Source: Cytophagaceae bacterium (lineage in GTDB: Bacteria; Bacteroidota; Bacteroidia; Cytophagales; Cytophagaceae). Taken from it: 12,949 nt of DNA. Below are positions 6,690-12,843 of the stretch, piece after piece. The number at the start of each line of letters is the position of its first letter. Position 1 is the stretch's first letter. Made by a program: the position numbers and the translations under genes. Under the pieces are notes generated by a model that saw only the letters and a program-made list of their open reading frames with translations, was not told where the DNA came from and searched no databases. The DNA is taken from NCBI GenBank assembly GCA_021151805.1, contig JAGKWN010000111.1, forward strand, positions 1-12,949, read 5' to 3'.

Positions 6690-7319
6690 ATGAAAAAATA
6701 CTTACTAATCCCCGTGGTACTTTTCTGTTGTTCCATCTACGCTCAGGCTGCCGAAATGGTGAAAGGTAAAATACTGACAGATAAAGATACCATAGATGTT
6801 ACCTTTAAAATACCCGTTTTCGCGATTACCGGCGATGTCAATTATATTAAGCTGCAGGAAAAGGTAAAGTATATGGATGCTTCCGGAAATCAATGTGTGC
6901 TGAAGCCTGATCAGGCAGTTGAAATTCAATTTACATTCAAAGGCAGTAAGGTCCGGATGCTGTCCAGATACAAGTCCATTTATTTGGGATCGATGTTTTC
7001 TTCCAATGAATATATTTTTTTACAGCTGCTGGTTGATGGCGGAGTGAAACTTTTTGGTCATTACCGGAGGCAATCATCCGGCGGGATGTATAATGGTGCT
7101 ACCGGCATGTACACCGGCGGTGGTTCTCATGTTGCAAATGATTACATTCTGCAGAAGGGCAACGGTACTTTAGTACAAGTATATGGGGGATCTTTCAAAA
7201 ATGAGATGTCGGACTATTTCAGCCAGTGTCCGGCATTGGCTGAGATGATACGAAATAAAACATATCGCATCAGGGATATGGAAGCCATTGTGAAGTTTTA
7301 TAATACAAGCTGCAATTGA
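6690..7319 (+). CDS. Secreted hypothetical protein of a widespread Bacteroidota family
   Basis: The N-terminus MKKYLLIPVVLFCCSIYAQA is a standard signal peptide, with probable cleavage after AQA at residue 20, so the ~189-aa mature protein is periplasmic or surface-exposed. The body has a pattern I recognise from many Bacteroidota hypotheticals: GKILTDKDTIDVTFKIPV, LQEKVKYMDASGNQCVLKP, VEIQFTFKGSKVRMLSRYKS, a Ser/Gly/Tyr-rich turn (SSGGMYNGATGMYTGGGSH, 129-147), DYILQKGNGTL, and a helical end (YFSQCPALAEMIRNKTYR...AIVKFYNTSC). It is predicted mainly beta-stranded with a C-terminal helix. No function is known to me. It is a single gene: the preceding gap (6542-6689) has GC-rich sequence but no gene, and a strong hairpin follows. 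Confidence 0.88.
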   Translation: MKKYLLIPVVLFCCSIYAQAAEMVKGKILTDKDTIDVTFKIPVFAITGDVNYIKLQEKVKYMDASGNQCVLKPDQAVEIQFTFKGSKVRMLSRYKSIYLGSMFSSNEYIFLQLLVDGGVKLFGHYRRQSSGGMYNGATGMYTGGGSHVANDYILQKGNGTLVQVYGGSFKNEMSDYFSQCPALAEMIRNKTYRIRDMEAIVKFYNTSCN

Positions 7320-7344
7320 TGGAGAATGAAGGGTATGTATCACG

Positions 7345-7397
7345 CTTCACCGCGGTCTGTTGCTCCGTCGCGGCGGAGCAACAGACCACAGCGAGAG
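7345..7397 (+). repeat. Expanded family-1-type hairpin (14-bp stem)
   Basis: TTCACCGC precedes a perfect 14-bp stem: GGTCTGTTGCTCCG (7354-7367) pairs with CGGAGCAACAGACC (7374-7387) around a 6-nt loop, and ACAGCGAG follows. Flanks match family-1 ends with changes. The trailing GAGAGCCGACTAA resembles GAGAGTCGACTAA after the element at 2402-2560. It has no left/right partner, body or T-run, so it is a solo hairpin rather than a standard terminator, though it could end transcripts of the secreted-protein gene. Confidence 0.85.
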
Positions 7398-7457
7398 CCG
7401 ACTAAACCAACTACGGCACAAGAATATTGTCAAGATAAAGTATTTTGAAATATAACA

Positions 7458-7814
7458 ATGAATGATAAGATTGATTTTAGTCTGTCAATAGAAATTGAAG
7501 ATATTGCCACATGGATGGATGGCGGCTCTGTTACATTACAATGTCGAAATAAAAAAAATCAGGAATTTGAAATTGAATTTGTTCAGCATGTTTCTTTGGT
7601 TTTATACGAACATACGAATATGCCCGGAAGAATGTATCTGAACAAAAAGCTGGTAAATCAAAGGTCTGAATTGGAAAATGAAATTATAGAAGGTCTAACA
7701 ACCGCAAAATTTAAATCCAATAATTTTTCAGATCGATTAATTTTAGAAGAAAAACTCAACTATGTGAGATCTGAAAAATACTTAACTGATCAGGAAAAAA
7801 TAAAAATAAAATAG
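7458..7814 (+). CDS. Small hypothetical protein
   Basis: This 118-aa protein is soluble and AT-rich, with no signal peptide or membrane helix. The N-terminal ~65 residues look beta-stranded (IDFSLSIEIEDIATWMDGGS, then VTLQCRNKKNQEFEIEFVQH). The C-terminal ~50 residues are helical and charged (LNKKLVNQRSELENEIIEGL, FSDRLILEEKLNYVRSEKYL) and end in a lysine-rich tail. I do not recognise a family. A TATTTTG sequence 20 bp upstream of the ATG resembles the Bacteroidota -7 box loosely, but I would not call it. It is isolated between two hairpin repeats, a gap layout seen throughout this region. Confidence 0.65.
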   Translation: MNDKIDFSLSIEIEDIATWMDGGSVTLQCRNKKNQEFEIEFVQHVSLVLYEHTNMPGRMYLNKKLVNQRSELENEIIEGLTTAKFKSNNFSDRLILEEKLNYVRSEKYLTDQEKIKIK

Positions 7815-7832
7815 AAAATCATATGCATACTT

Positions 7833-7880
7833 CCTCACCGTGTTCAGTGGCTCCGCCGCCGCGGACAGAATACGGTGAGG
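7833..7880 (+). repeat. Solo hairpin with family-1 outer arms and GC-rich core
   Basis: CCTCACCGT (7833-7841) pairs perfectly with ACGGTGAGG (7872-7880). Within lie GTTC/GAAT and the GC-rich palindrome TCCGC-CGCC-GCGGA (7852-7865). It is a whole family-1-style end compacted into one hairpin, with the expanded core also seen at 1695, 2426 and 7362. It begins 19 bp after the stop of the preceding gene, and AAGCAGAGATAAT follows, as it does after the tandem array ending at 3442. Confidence 0.8.
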
Positions 7881-7955
7881 GAAAAGCAGAGATAATGACT
7901 TCGTTGGTTCGGCTGAATTATCAAATAAAACGTTTTGTTGCAAATAATAACTCCT

Positions 7956-8330
7956 ATGAACATGTTTGAAGATCCAATGCAATTTGATATTAAAAAGAAG
8001 ATAGGTAATGTTGAGGTGGAATATTCTGGTTTAATGGAGATTTGTCAGGGCGGTCCGGAAGTAGGTCATGTCTCAATCAATGGAAAGTTAATGGAAGGGC
8101 GTTTTGGAGGACCTGCTTTACTTCATGATGATGATATTTATTTACCTGTATATCTTAAAAAATTTTTAGGCACTGGTTTTAAACTTGTAAAGATAAACGC
8201 TGTCACATTTAAATGTGAAATTTTTGGAGGGTTGAAAAAGCTGATTTTCCTTGATAGAATTGAAGCTGGCCGCATTTATTTTTTTGAAGATATGAATAAG
8301 ACTATTCAAACGTATTACGAGCAGAAATAG
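7956..8330 (+). CDS. Small hypothetical protein
   Basis: This 124-aa protein starts at the ATG at 7956; a TTG at 7935 would add seven residues but has nothing to recommend it. The protein is soluble and predicted beta-rich: FDIKKKIGNVEVEYSGLMEI, GHVSINGKLMEGRFGGPALL, HDDDIYLPVYLKKFLGTGFK, then CEIFGGLKKLIFLDRIEAGR and a short YFFEDMNKTIQTYYEQK end. The GRFGGPALLHDDDIYLPV block suggests a small beta-barrel or sandwich core, but I cannot name the family. Composition is AT-rich. It follows the 7833-7880 hairpin by 75 bp and is followed by a full non-autonomous mobile element at 8377. Confidence 0.65.
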   Translation: MNMFEDPMQFDIKKKIGNVEVEYSGLMEICQGGPEVGHVSINGKLMEGRFGGPALLHDDDIYLPVYLKKFLGTGFKLVKINAVTFKCEIFGGLKKLIFLDRIEAGRIYFFEDMNKTIQTYYEQK

Positions 8331-8376
8331 CAGTCTACCTCTCGAGGATATATAGATTAAATTCTAACCACACACT

Positions 8377-8601
8377 TCACCGTGGTCTGTGGCACACAGA
8401 CCACCAAAGGTAAATTGAGTTAAGAAAGAATAATGGAATCTGGCAAAATGCCTTGAAGTGTATAAATGATCGTCTGCAACATATTATGAATAAGGTAAAG
8501 ATGTATTTGGCATCTTGTCACATGATGCTGATCGATTTGAAATGATAGATATTAACTTGATAAAGCAGTGGGTGTTCTGTGTGCCACAGACCACGGTGAG
8601 G
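8377..8601 (+). mobile_element. Family-1 non-autonomous element with retained transposase 3' end
   Basis: It has the left end TTCACCGTGGTCTGTGGCAC, the interior GAGTTAAGAAAGAATAA joined directly to TGGAATCTGGCAAAATGCCT, and then ~110 bp matching the transposase end (12349-12457), followed by TTAACTTGATAAAGCAGTGG and the right hairpin. The retained coding piece has stops (TATAAATGA, where the intact gene has TAT AAA TGG, and then GAATAA), so it is not translated. The copies at 9088 and 9281 are nearly the same, differing by a handful of point changes and small gaps, which suggests recent spread. Confidence 0.9.
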
Positions 8602-8602
8602 G

Positions 8603-8643
8603 AATCTGTATCCTCCGTGGCGAAGGCACAGACCACGGTGAGG
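8603..8643 (+). repeat. Degenerate expanded hairpin after the right end
   Basis: CTGTATCCTCCG and CGAAGGCACAG can pair imperfectly around TGG, and ACCACGGTGAGG closes the unit as in family-1 right ends. It is the expanded-core form (compare 7354-7387) directly downstream of a normal right end, a second case of stacked right ends. The membrane-anchored gene starts 25 bp later. Confidence 0.65.
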
Positions 8644-8667
8644 TTTAAAAAATAATATATACTATTT

Positions 8668-9072
8668 ATGATAGGTCTTGGGAAAAAATGGGGTATCGCA
8701 CTGGCAATCTTATTATGCTTCGCTATTGCATTTATCTTCATAAAGAAAAAAAATGATGCTTTTGATAAGTATCCAACGGGAGAAAAAGTAAATGAAGATA
8801 GTTTGAAATTTAATTCTAACGAATGGAAAAAGCAGCGGGCATATTATGAAGACGTACGTCCGTATATGCTGGGGGATTTGCGGACAAATGTTTTAGTTCC
8901 CGGTATGGATTCTGTCACTGTTAAAAATCTGTTAGGTGAAGTCAGGGTATCTCATGATATTCACTGGTGGGAATACAGATTGGGTATATACCGGGAAATT
9001 GAGGCTTCTTATTTACAGATTGAATTTGATGATCAGGGAAAACTGAAACAAACTAAAGTGGTAGATAGATAA
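8668..9072 (+). CDS. Membrane-anchored BamE/SmpA-like protein
   Basis: Residues 9-26 (GIALAILLCFAIAFIFIK) form one membrane anchor, with a short GLGKKW stretch before it and KKK after. The soluble part of this 134-aa protein ends in a pattern like the BamE/SmpA fold: LVPGMDSVTVKNLLGEV (76-92), HWWEYRLG (99-106), then YLQIEFDDQGKLKQTKVV (115-132). In that fold, small domains pair two helices with a three-stranded sheet and are found in outer-membrane assembly and in unrelated secreted proteins, so a role in assembly does not follow. There is no Cys after the hydrophobic segment, so it is not a lipoprotein. It sits between two mobile-element copies and is probably transcribed alone. Confidence 0.7.
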   Translation: MIGLGKKWGIALAILLCFAIAFIFIKKKNDAFDKYPTGEKVNEDSLKFNSNEWKKQRAYYEDVRPYMLGDLRTNVLVPGMDSVTVKNLLGEVRVSHDIHWWEYRLGIYREIEASYLQIEFDDQGKLKQTKVVDR

Positions 9073-9087
9073 AATAGCTGGTGTCTT

Positions 9088-9299
9088 TCACCGTCTGTGG
9101 CACACAGAACACCAAAGGTAAATTGAGTTAAGAAAGAATATGGAATCTGGCAAAATGCCTTGAAGTGTATAAATGATCGTCTGCAACATATTATGAATAA
9201 GGTAAAGATGTAGTTGGCATCTTATCACATGATGCTGATCGATTTTAAATGATAGATATTAACTTGATAAAGCAGTGGGTGTTCTGTGTGCCACAGACC
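9088..9299 (+). mobile_element. Family-1 non-autonomous element, tandem partner 1
   Basis: This has the same structure and deletion junction as 8377-8601. The left hairpin lacks three nucleotides (CACCGTCTGTGGCAC). The interior again has TATAAATGA and GAATAA stops. It ends in the right hairpin at 9281-9299, which it shares with the next element instead of finishing ACGGTGAGG. It begins 16 bp after the stop of the BamE-like gene. Confidence 0.9.
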
Positions 9300-9498
9300 A
9301 CCAAAGGTTGATTGAGTTAAGAAAGAATAATGGAATCTGGCTAAAAGCACTGAAGAGTATAAATGATCGTCTGCAACATATTATGAATAAGGTAAAGATG
9401 TATTTAGCATCTTGTCACATGATGCTGATCGATTTTAAATGGTAGATATTAACTTGATAAAGCAGTGGGTGTTCTGTGTGCCACAGACCACGGTGAGG
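9281..9498 (+). mobile_element. Family-1 non-autonomous element, tandem partner 2
   Basis: It begins with the shared hairpin GTTCTGTG-TGC-CACAGACC and continues ACCAAAGGTTGATTGAGTTA, the inside of a left end, then the same junction to GGAATCTGGCTAAAAGCACT, TATAAATGATCGTCTGCAAC, and a complete right end closing CCACGGTGAGG at 9498. The 'CTGAAGAG' piece is closer to the intact gene than in partner 1 (TTGAAGTG), so the two are not a simple fresh tandem duplication. Confidence 0.88.
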
Positions 9499-9803
9499 GA
9501 CCTCAGATCCCGAATTAAACTCCAACTACGAAAGAAAAATTTTTGTTCATAGCGTAATTAAGTATCTTACCAGTGTTTTATACAAACAATACGGATGTAT
9601 TCTTTCATACTCTTTATATGTTATTTGTATTGCTACGTCTCGGATTGGAGGCTTGGCCGTCTCTTTTTTCTACCGGCTTCCGGTCAAGGGAAGGGCGTTG
9701 CAGCCGTAATGGTGATGCTTTGCCTGCAATTATTCTTATACATGCTTTTGCGGGCCTGGATGCCATGGATCAATTCATAACCAGAGCTTGTTGGTTTGTG
9801 TGC
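9499..9803 (+). other. About 300 bp with no confident gene
   Basis: Between two mobile elements, this region holds only weak candidates. One is a 61-codon frame at 9595-9780 (hydrophobic start MYSFILFICYLYCY, then LQLFLYMLLRAWMPWINS). The other is an overlapping 89-codon frame from 9573 that runs into the next repeat. GC content jumps from AT-rich on the left to mixed in the second half (GGCTTGGCCGTC, CTTCCGGTCAAGGGAAGG), which could be the tail of a decayed gene. A TTTG...TATCTTAC pair at 9541-9565 loosely resembles a Bacteroidota promoter, but the 17-bp spacing is short. I assign no function. Confidence 0.3.
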
Positions 9804-9989
9804 CCTCACCGTGGTCTGTGGCACACAGAACACCAAAGGTGAATTGAGTTAAGAAAGAATAAATAGAGAAAATGTAAAAAGGAATCCATATATATATCAA
9901 ACTCGAAACTCTCGAATGAATATTTTAAATAAAAGAGAGTAATTTTATAAAGCAGTGGGTGGTCTGTGTGCCACAGACCACGGTGAGGG
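9804..9989 (+). mobile_element. Family-1 derivative retaining the transposase 5' end
   Basis: After the left end CCTCACCGTGGTCTGTGGCA and GAGTTAAGAAAGAATAAAT, the sequence GAAAATG...GGAATCCATATATATATC, AAACTCGAAACTCTCGAATG aligns with the first ~50 bp of the transposase gene (11888-11940). A deletion then joins it to a right end (ATTTTATAAAGCAGTGGGTG plus hairpin and CCACGGTGAGG). This is the complementary deletion type to the copies at 8377-9498, which keep the 3' end of the gene. Confidence 0.88.
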
Positions 9990-10043
9990 GGAGTAACTTG
10001 ATAAAGCAGTGGGTGGTCTGTGTGCCACAGACCACGGTGAGGG
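9990..10043 (+). repeat. Second right end in tandem (54-bp period)
   Basis: GGAGTAACTTGATAAAGCAG, TGGGTGGTCTGTGTGCC, ACAGACCACGGTGAGGG repeats the right end of the preceding element with a 54-bp offset; the hairpin is perfect (GGTCTGTG/CACAGACC). It is directly followed by a family-3 hairpin, with only a G-run between. Confidence 0.88.
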
Positions 10044-10044
10044 G

Positions 10045-10088
10045 GACTGCGGAATAGTACGCACCAGTCAGAGACTGGCGCGAGGTGA
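10045..10088 (+). repeat. Family-3 hairpin repeat, copy 1
   Basis: GACTGCGGAATAGTACGC, then CCAGTC-AGA-GACTGG, then CGCGAGGTGA. The second copy is at 11728-11770 in the same orientation. The core stem is CCAGTC/GACTGG, extendable by CGCG with one mismatch. The lipoprotein gene starts 47 bp later, so this copy may lie in its untranslated leader. Confidence 0.85.
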
Positions 10089-10134
10089 CCTGATCAAATT
10101 CAAAAATATCGCATAAACTTTTAATTGATAACTT

Positions 10135-11646
10135 ATGAAACTGAAAAATCTCTTTTTAATTTTTTTAGCGATCAGCAGTATGATCGCATGTAAGAAAAAA
10201 TCGGACGAGCAACGTACCATGTTCGCAGCGCCCAAAGATACCGTGCTTGCTAAATTAAGGGAGACCCCGCAGGGCTTTACCATTGATGCAACGAAGGATA
10301 CCATCCTTACAGGGAAGTCCGGCATTAAAGTTGCCATTGGCGCCAATGTGTTTGTGGATGAAGACGGCAATCCGGTAAACAATGTGCAGATCGAATTGCT
10401 GGAAGCAGTGAATGTACAGAGCTTTATTGAAAACGACCTGGCTACTGTTTCAGGGGATGAGATCCTGGAATCGGGCGGGATGTTTTACATCAACGCGACT
10501 TCAAACGGCAAACCTGTCAGCATTAAAAACAACGAAGCGCTGACCTTGTCTGTGCCATCTTCCGCGGTCATCGGGGACATGGGTGTCTTTTACGGCACCT
10601 ATAACAACGAAGGCAAATTGGAATGGCAGCCGGTTAAAAACGAAGAAAACATGGCGATGGATTTCAACATGATCGCCCTGCCATTGAAAACACTTGATTA
10701 CAAAGGGCAGGCCGACAAACTCCGTCAGAGCTGGTTTCAAAACGATACGCTTGTTATAAACGAAATAGAGAAGCTTGCCGATCCGAAGTTTGAAGGTACC
10801 TTCATTGCCACACGTGAGTTTGCTACGCGTCTGCAGATCCACATACTGGGCGTTATGACAAACAGTGATAGAACGACTTTCAGGGACGTCATGAATATTT
10901 ATAAGAAACACATCAACGGCAACCTGTGGGAAGCGGATGAGGAAGTGTATAAATACCTGACACCGCACTACAACGAATTGGTGAAAAGGATGGATAATGA
11001 TTCAGACGATCAGCTGCAGTTCGCGAAAGCATTCAAGGATTTTGTTTCGCGGTGCTGGGCGGTGGTGGAGACTGCTCCGAAAGCGAAGTGTACACAGCCG
11101 GTTAATTTTGCCAAACTGGGTATTACAGACAACACCACCAAACAGCAGCTGGTCGACAAAGGCATTTCACCTGCGCAGGCAGACCGGTATCTGTACATGT
11201 ACAATCAATACAAATCAGAGACAACATTTGCGGCAATCAAGTCTTATACGGTATCTGTTTCTAAATTGGGCTGGGTAAACATTGACCGTTTTTTAAATGA
11301 CCCAAGCTGCAAAGAAAGTAAACTGTCGGTAACCGTTACCGGCGTAGATACAAACATGGTGAAGCTTGTGCTGGTTTTTCCAATGCGTAATATTTGTGTG
11401 GAAGCATTAAACCATACGGGTAACACGTATAGCTTTACCAACAAAGGTGGTAACTACAGAAAGCTGCCGATCGGCGAAGAAGCTGTACTGATCGCCATGT
11501 CTTCTAAAAATGGACAGCCGTATTTTGCAACCCAGAATATTCAGATCTCTGAAACCGGGGCCTATACAATGGAACTGCAGCAGTCATCCACAGAAGAAAT
11601 GAAAACGGCCATGGGGAGAGCGTTGAAGATGAAGAAGCCATTGTAA
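10135..11646 (+). CDS. Large Bacteroidota lipoprotein of unknown function
   Basis: The 503-aa product opens with a lipoprotein signal, MKLKNLFLIFLAISSMIAC, with Cys19 followed by KKK, so it is probably anchored in the periplasm or outer membrane. Residues ~45-145 form a beta domain with the phrase DTILTGKSGIKVAIGANVFV, DEDGNPVNNVQIELLEAVN (57-94), a pattern I know from Bacteroidota surface proteins ('TGxxGtxixIpanaFvdxxGxxVxGxVxixlxE'). A helical middle follows (~205-365). Then GWVNIDRFLND (379-389), seen after such domains, starts a C-terminal beta region (KLSVTVTGVDTNMVKLVLVF). No catalytic motif is visible. Codon and base use are more GC-rich than the left genes and look native. It is monocistronic, with a terminator 7 bp downstream and family-3 hairpins on both sides. 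Confidence 0.88.
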   Translation: MKLKNLFLIFLAISSMIACKKKSDEQRTMFAAPKDTVLAKLRETPQGFTIDATKDTILTGKSGIKVAIGANVFVDEDGNPVNNVQIELLEAVNVQSFIENDLATVSGDEILESGGMFYINATSNGKPVSIKNNEALTLSVPSSAVIGDMGVFYGTYNNEGKLEWQPVKNEENMAMDFNMIALPLKTLDYKGQADKLRQSWFQNDTLVINEIEKLADPKFEGTFIATREFATRLQIHILGVMTNSDRTTFRDVMNIYKKHINGNLWEADEEVYKYLTPHYNELVKRMDNDSDDQLQFAKAFKDFVSRCWAVVETAPKAKCTQPVNFAKLGITDNTTKQQLVDKGISPAQADRYLYMYNQYKSETTFAAIKSYTVSVSKLGWVNIDRFLNDPSCKESKLSVTVTGVDTNMVKLVLVFPMRNICVEALNHTGNTYSFTNKGGNYRKLPIGEEAVLIAMSSKNGQPYFATQNIQISETGAYTMELQQSSTEEMKTAMGRALKMKKPL

Positions 11647-11652
11647 ATAATT

Positions 11653-11694
11653 CGGCGCTGTTATCGTGTTAGGATCAGCGCCGGCTATTTTTTC
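11653..11694 (+). terminator. Rho-independent terminator of the lipoprotein gene
   Basis: CGGCGCTG (11653-11660) pairs with CAGCGCCG (11676-11683) across a 15-nt loop, and GCTATTTTTTCT follows. This is the only classical stem-plus-T-run terminator I see, and it starts 7 bp after the stop codon. It contrasts with the other genes, whose 3' flanks carry repeat hairpins without T-runs. Confidence 0.85.
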
Positions 11695-11727
11695 TGTTAT
11701 GTCATTAACTGATGTGATGCAGTCAAA

Positions 11728-11770
11728 GACTGCGGAATAGTACGCGCCAGTCAGAGCTGGCGCGAGGTGA
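11728..11770 (+). repeat. Family-3 hairpin repeat, copy 2
   Basis: It has the same leader GACTGCGGAATAGTACGC as 10045-10088. The stem is longer and perfect: CGCGCCAG-TCAGAG-CTGGCGCG (8 bp), then AGGTGA. Compared with copy 1 the mismatch is repaired (G for A), and an A is missing on the 3' side, which shifts the loop. The same orientation on both sides of the lipoprotein gene means direct repeats bracket it. Confidence 0.85.
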
Positions 11771-11772
11771 TG

Positions 11773-11801
11773 TATAAAACAGAAATTACAAATTTCCCTT
11801 A
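11773..11801 (+). repeat. Direct repeat flanking the transposase block, copy 1
   Basis: TATAAAACAGAAATTACAAA followed by TTTCCCTTA recurs at 12921-12949 with one difference. It contains GAAATT-ACA-AATTTC. Copy 1 sits directly after a family-3 hairpin and copy 2 directly after a family-2 unit, so it borders the whole transposase block (11.77-12.95 kb). Confidence 0.8.
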
Positions 11802-11821
11802 TCAGCGTCCGGTTCGTCGCT

Positions 11822-12515
11822 CCTCACCGTGGTCTGTGGCACACAGACCAACAAAGGTAAATTGAGTTAAGAAAGAATAAATAAAGAAAAATGCAGGAAA
11901 CGAATCCATATATAAAGCAAACCCGCAACTCCCGAATGAGTTTAGGTGAAGTTTATTTTTGGACAAGTACAATAAAAGATTGGAAACATTTACTTAATCA
12001 GGATAAATATAAAATACTTATCATTGATTTTTTGAAAGAATTAACAAGTAAACAATTCATAAAAGTATATGCATTTGTTATTATGCCTAATCATATTCAC
12101 TTGGTTTGGGAGTTGTTAGAAAAAAATGGTAAAGAAATGCCACATGCATCGTTCAATAAAAAAACGGCTCATGAAATAATAAAAGATTTGAAGTCAAATC
12201 ATCAACAAGTTTTGACATATTTCAGTGTTGATGAGAAAGAACGTGAATACAGGATCTGGCAACGGGATGCATTGGCAGTTGAAATGGATTCCAAAATAAA
12301 AGTTGAACAGAAAATTGATTATATACATAGAAATCCATTGCATGAAAAATGGAATCTGGCCAAAAGTCCTGAAGAGTATAAATGGTCGTCTGCAAAATAT
12401 TATCAAGAAGGTGAAGATGTATTTGGCATTTTGTCACATTATGCTGATCGATTTTAAATGGGGAATTAACTTGATAAAGCACTGGGTGTTCTGTGTGCCA
12501 CAGACCACGGGGAGG
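11822..12515 (+). mobile_element. Intact family-1 RAYT element with hairpin ends
   Basis: The left end CCTCACCGTGGTCTGTGGCA, with hairpin GGTCTGTG-GCA-CACAGACC, lies 69 bp before the transposase start codon. The right end, ...GATAAAGCACTGGGTG then TTCTGTG-TGC-CACAGACC and ACGGGGAGG, is 58 bp after the stop. The outermost ~28 bp are inverted repeats of each other across the family (CTCACCGTGGTCTGTGGCAC continuing ACAGAACACC), with a few mismatches in this copy. Hairpin ends and a Y1/HUH transposase place it with IS200-like/REP systems. This copy is the only one here with an uninterrupted transposase, so it is the likely source of the deletion derivatives. Confidence 0.85.
11891..12457 (+). CDS. 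REP-associated tyrosine transposase (RAYT, IS200-like Y1/HUH)
   Basis: RAYTs nick and rejoin single-stranded DNA at hairpin (REP) sites through a tyrosine. This 188-aa protein has the family layout: an N-terminal FWTSTIKDW strand, then AFVIMPNHIHLVWEL (61-75) with the HUH pair His68 and His70 for metal binding. A helical insert and RIWQRDALAVE (121-131) follow, then KIDYIHRNPLHEKW (141-154) with Tyr144, the probable nucleophile, in the position of the YIxxNP tyrosine of E. coli TnpA-REP. The C-terminus is EEYKWSSAKYY. All key residues are present and no stop interrupts it, so it could be active. It has hairpin ends on both sides and many shortened relatives in this window. The start ATG at 11891 gives a normal family length. 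Confidence 0.93.
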   Translation: MQETNPYIKQTRNSRMSLGEVYFWTSTIKDWKHLLNQDKYKILIIDFLKELTSKQFIKVYAFVIMPNHIHLVWELLEKNGKEMPHASFNKKTAHEIIKDLKSNHQQVLTYFSVDEKEREYRIWQRDALAVEMDSKIKVEQKIDYIHRNPLHEKWNLAKSPEEYKWSSAKYYQEGEDVFGILSHYADRF

Positions 12516-12843
12516 TGTGATTGATACTTCAGAAGTTCAAAAGCAATTTTTAGAAGGGTGCAGTAAGCATATCAAAGCAGATTTGGAACTTCATCATCCA
12601 AATGTATTACCTTTTTTTAAGTCTTCGCAAAATGATAGAGCGTACCACTTTTGGAAACGGTGTGCTAAGTCAAAGGAGTTATATGATGATGCTATATTTG
12701 AGCAGAAGTTAGATTACTTACATTATAATCCTGTAAAAGCTGGACTTTGTAACTTGCCCGAAGAATATCTATATTCAAGTGCAGTATACTATGAAAAGGG
12801 TTCTGAAGTACGAGAAGCAATACTCACTCATTACAAAGGATAA
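12516..12843 (+). pseudogene. C-terminal half of a second RAYT, 5'-truncated
   Basis: Beginning right after the family-1 right end, the frame encodes about 109 residues. They match the second half of a RAYT of another subgroup: SEVQKQFLEGCSKHIKADLE, a NDRAYHFWKRCAKSKELY segment, then EQKLDYLHYNPVKAGLCNLP with the tyrosine of the YxHxNP motif, then EEYLYSSAVYY. The HUH (MPNHxH) half is missing, so it cannot work alone. The frame can be opened from an ATG at 12493 inside the neighbour's terminal hairpin, but those residues (CHRPRGG) are non-coding hairpin sequence. It differs strongly from the intact RAYT and is not a duplicate. Its stop is immediately followed by a family-2 hairpin pair, its probable own right end. 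Confidence 0.88.

Noticed and set aside
7425..7457. Bacteroidota-type promoter (TATTTTG) before the gene at 7458
   Set aside because: It does not fit TAnnTTTG exactly and no TTTG box is seen at the proper distance.
10501..10968. Minus-strand open frame inside the lipoprotein gene
   Set aside because: Fully contained antisense to a convincing lipoprotein reading frame, with no motif of its own.
10997..11278. Plus-strand alternative frame inside the lipoprotein gene
   Set aside because: Basic, Ser/Arg/Trp-rich product typical of an out-of-frame read; the overlapping frame has the lipoprotein features.
12493..12515. Treating the ATG at 12493 as the genuine start of the second RAYT
   Set aside because: This ATG lies inside the terminal hairpin of the neighbouring element. 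RAYT homology starts only after 12516 and the HUH half is absent.
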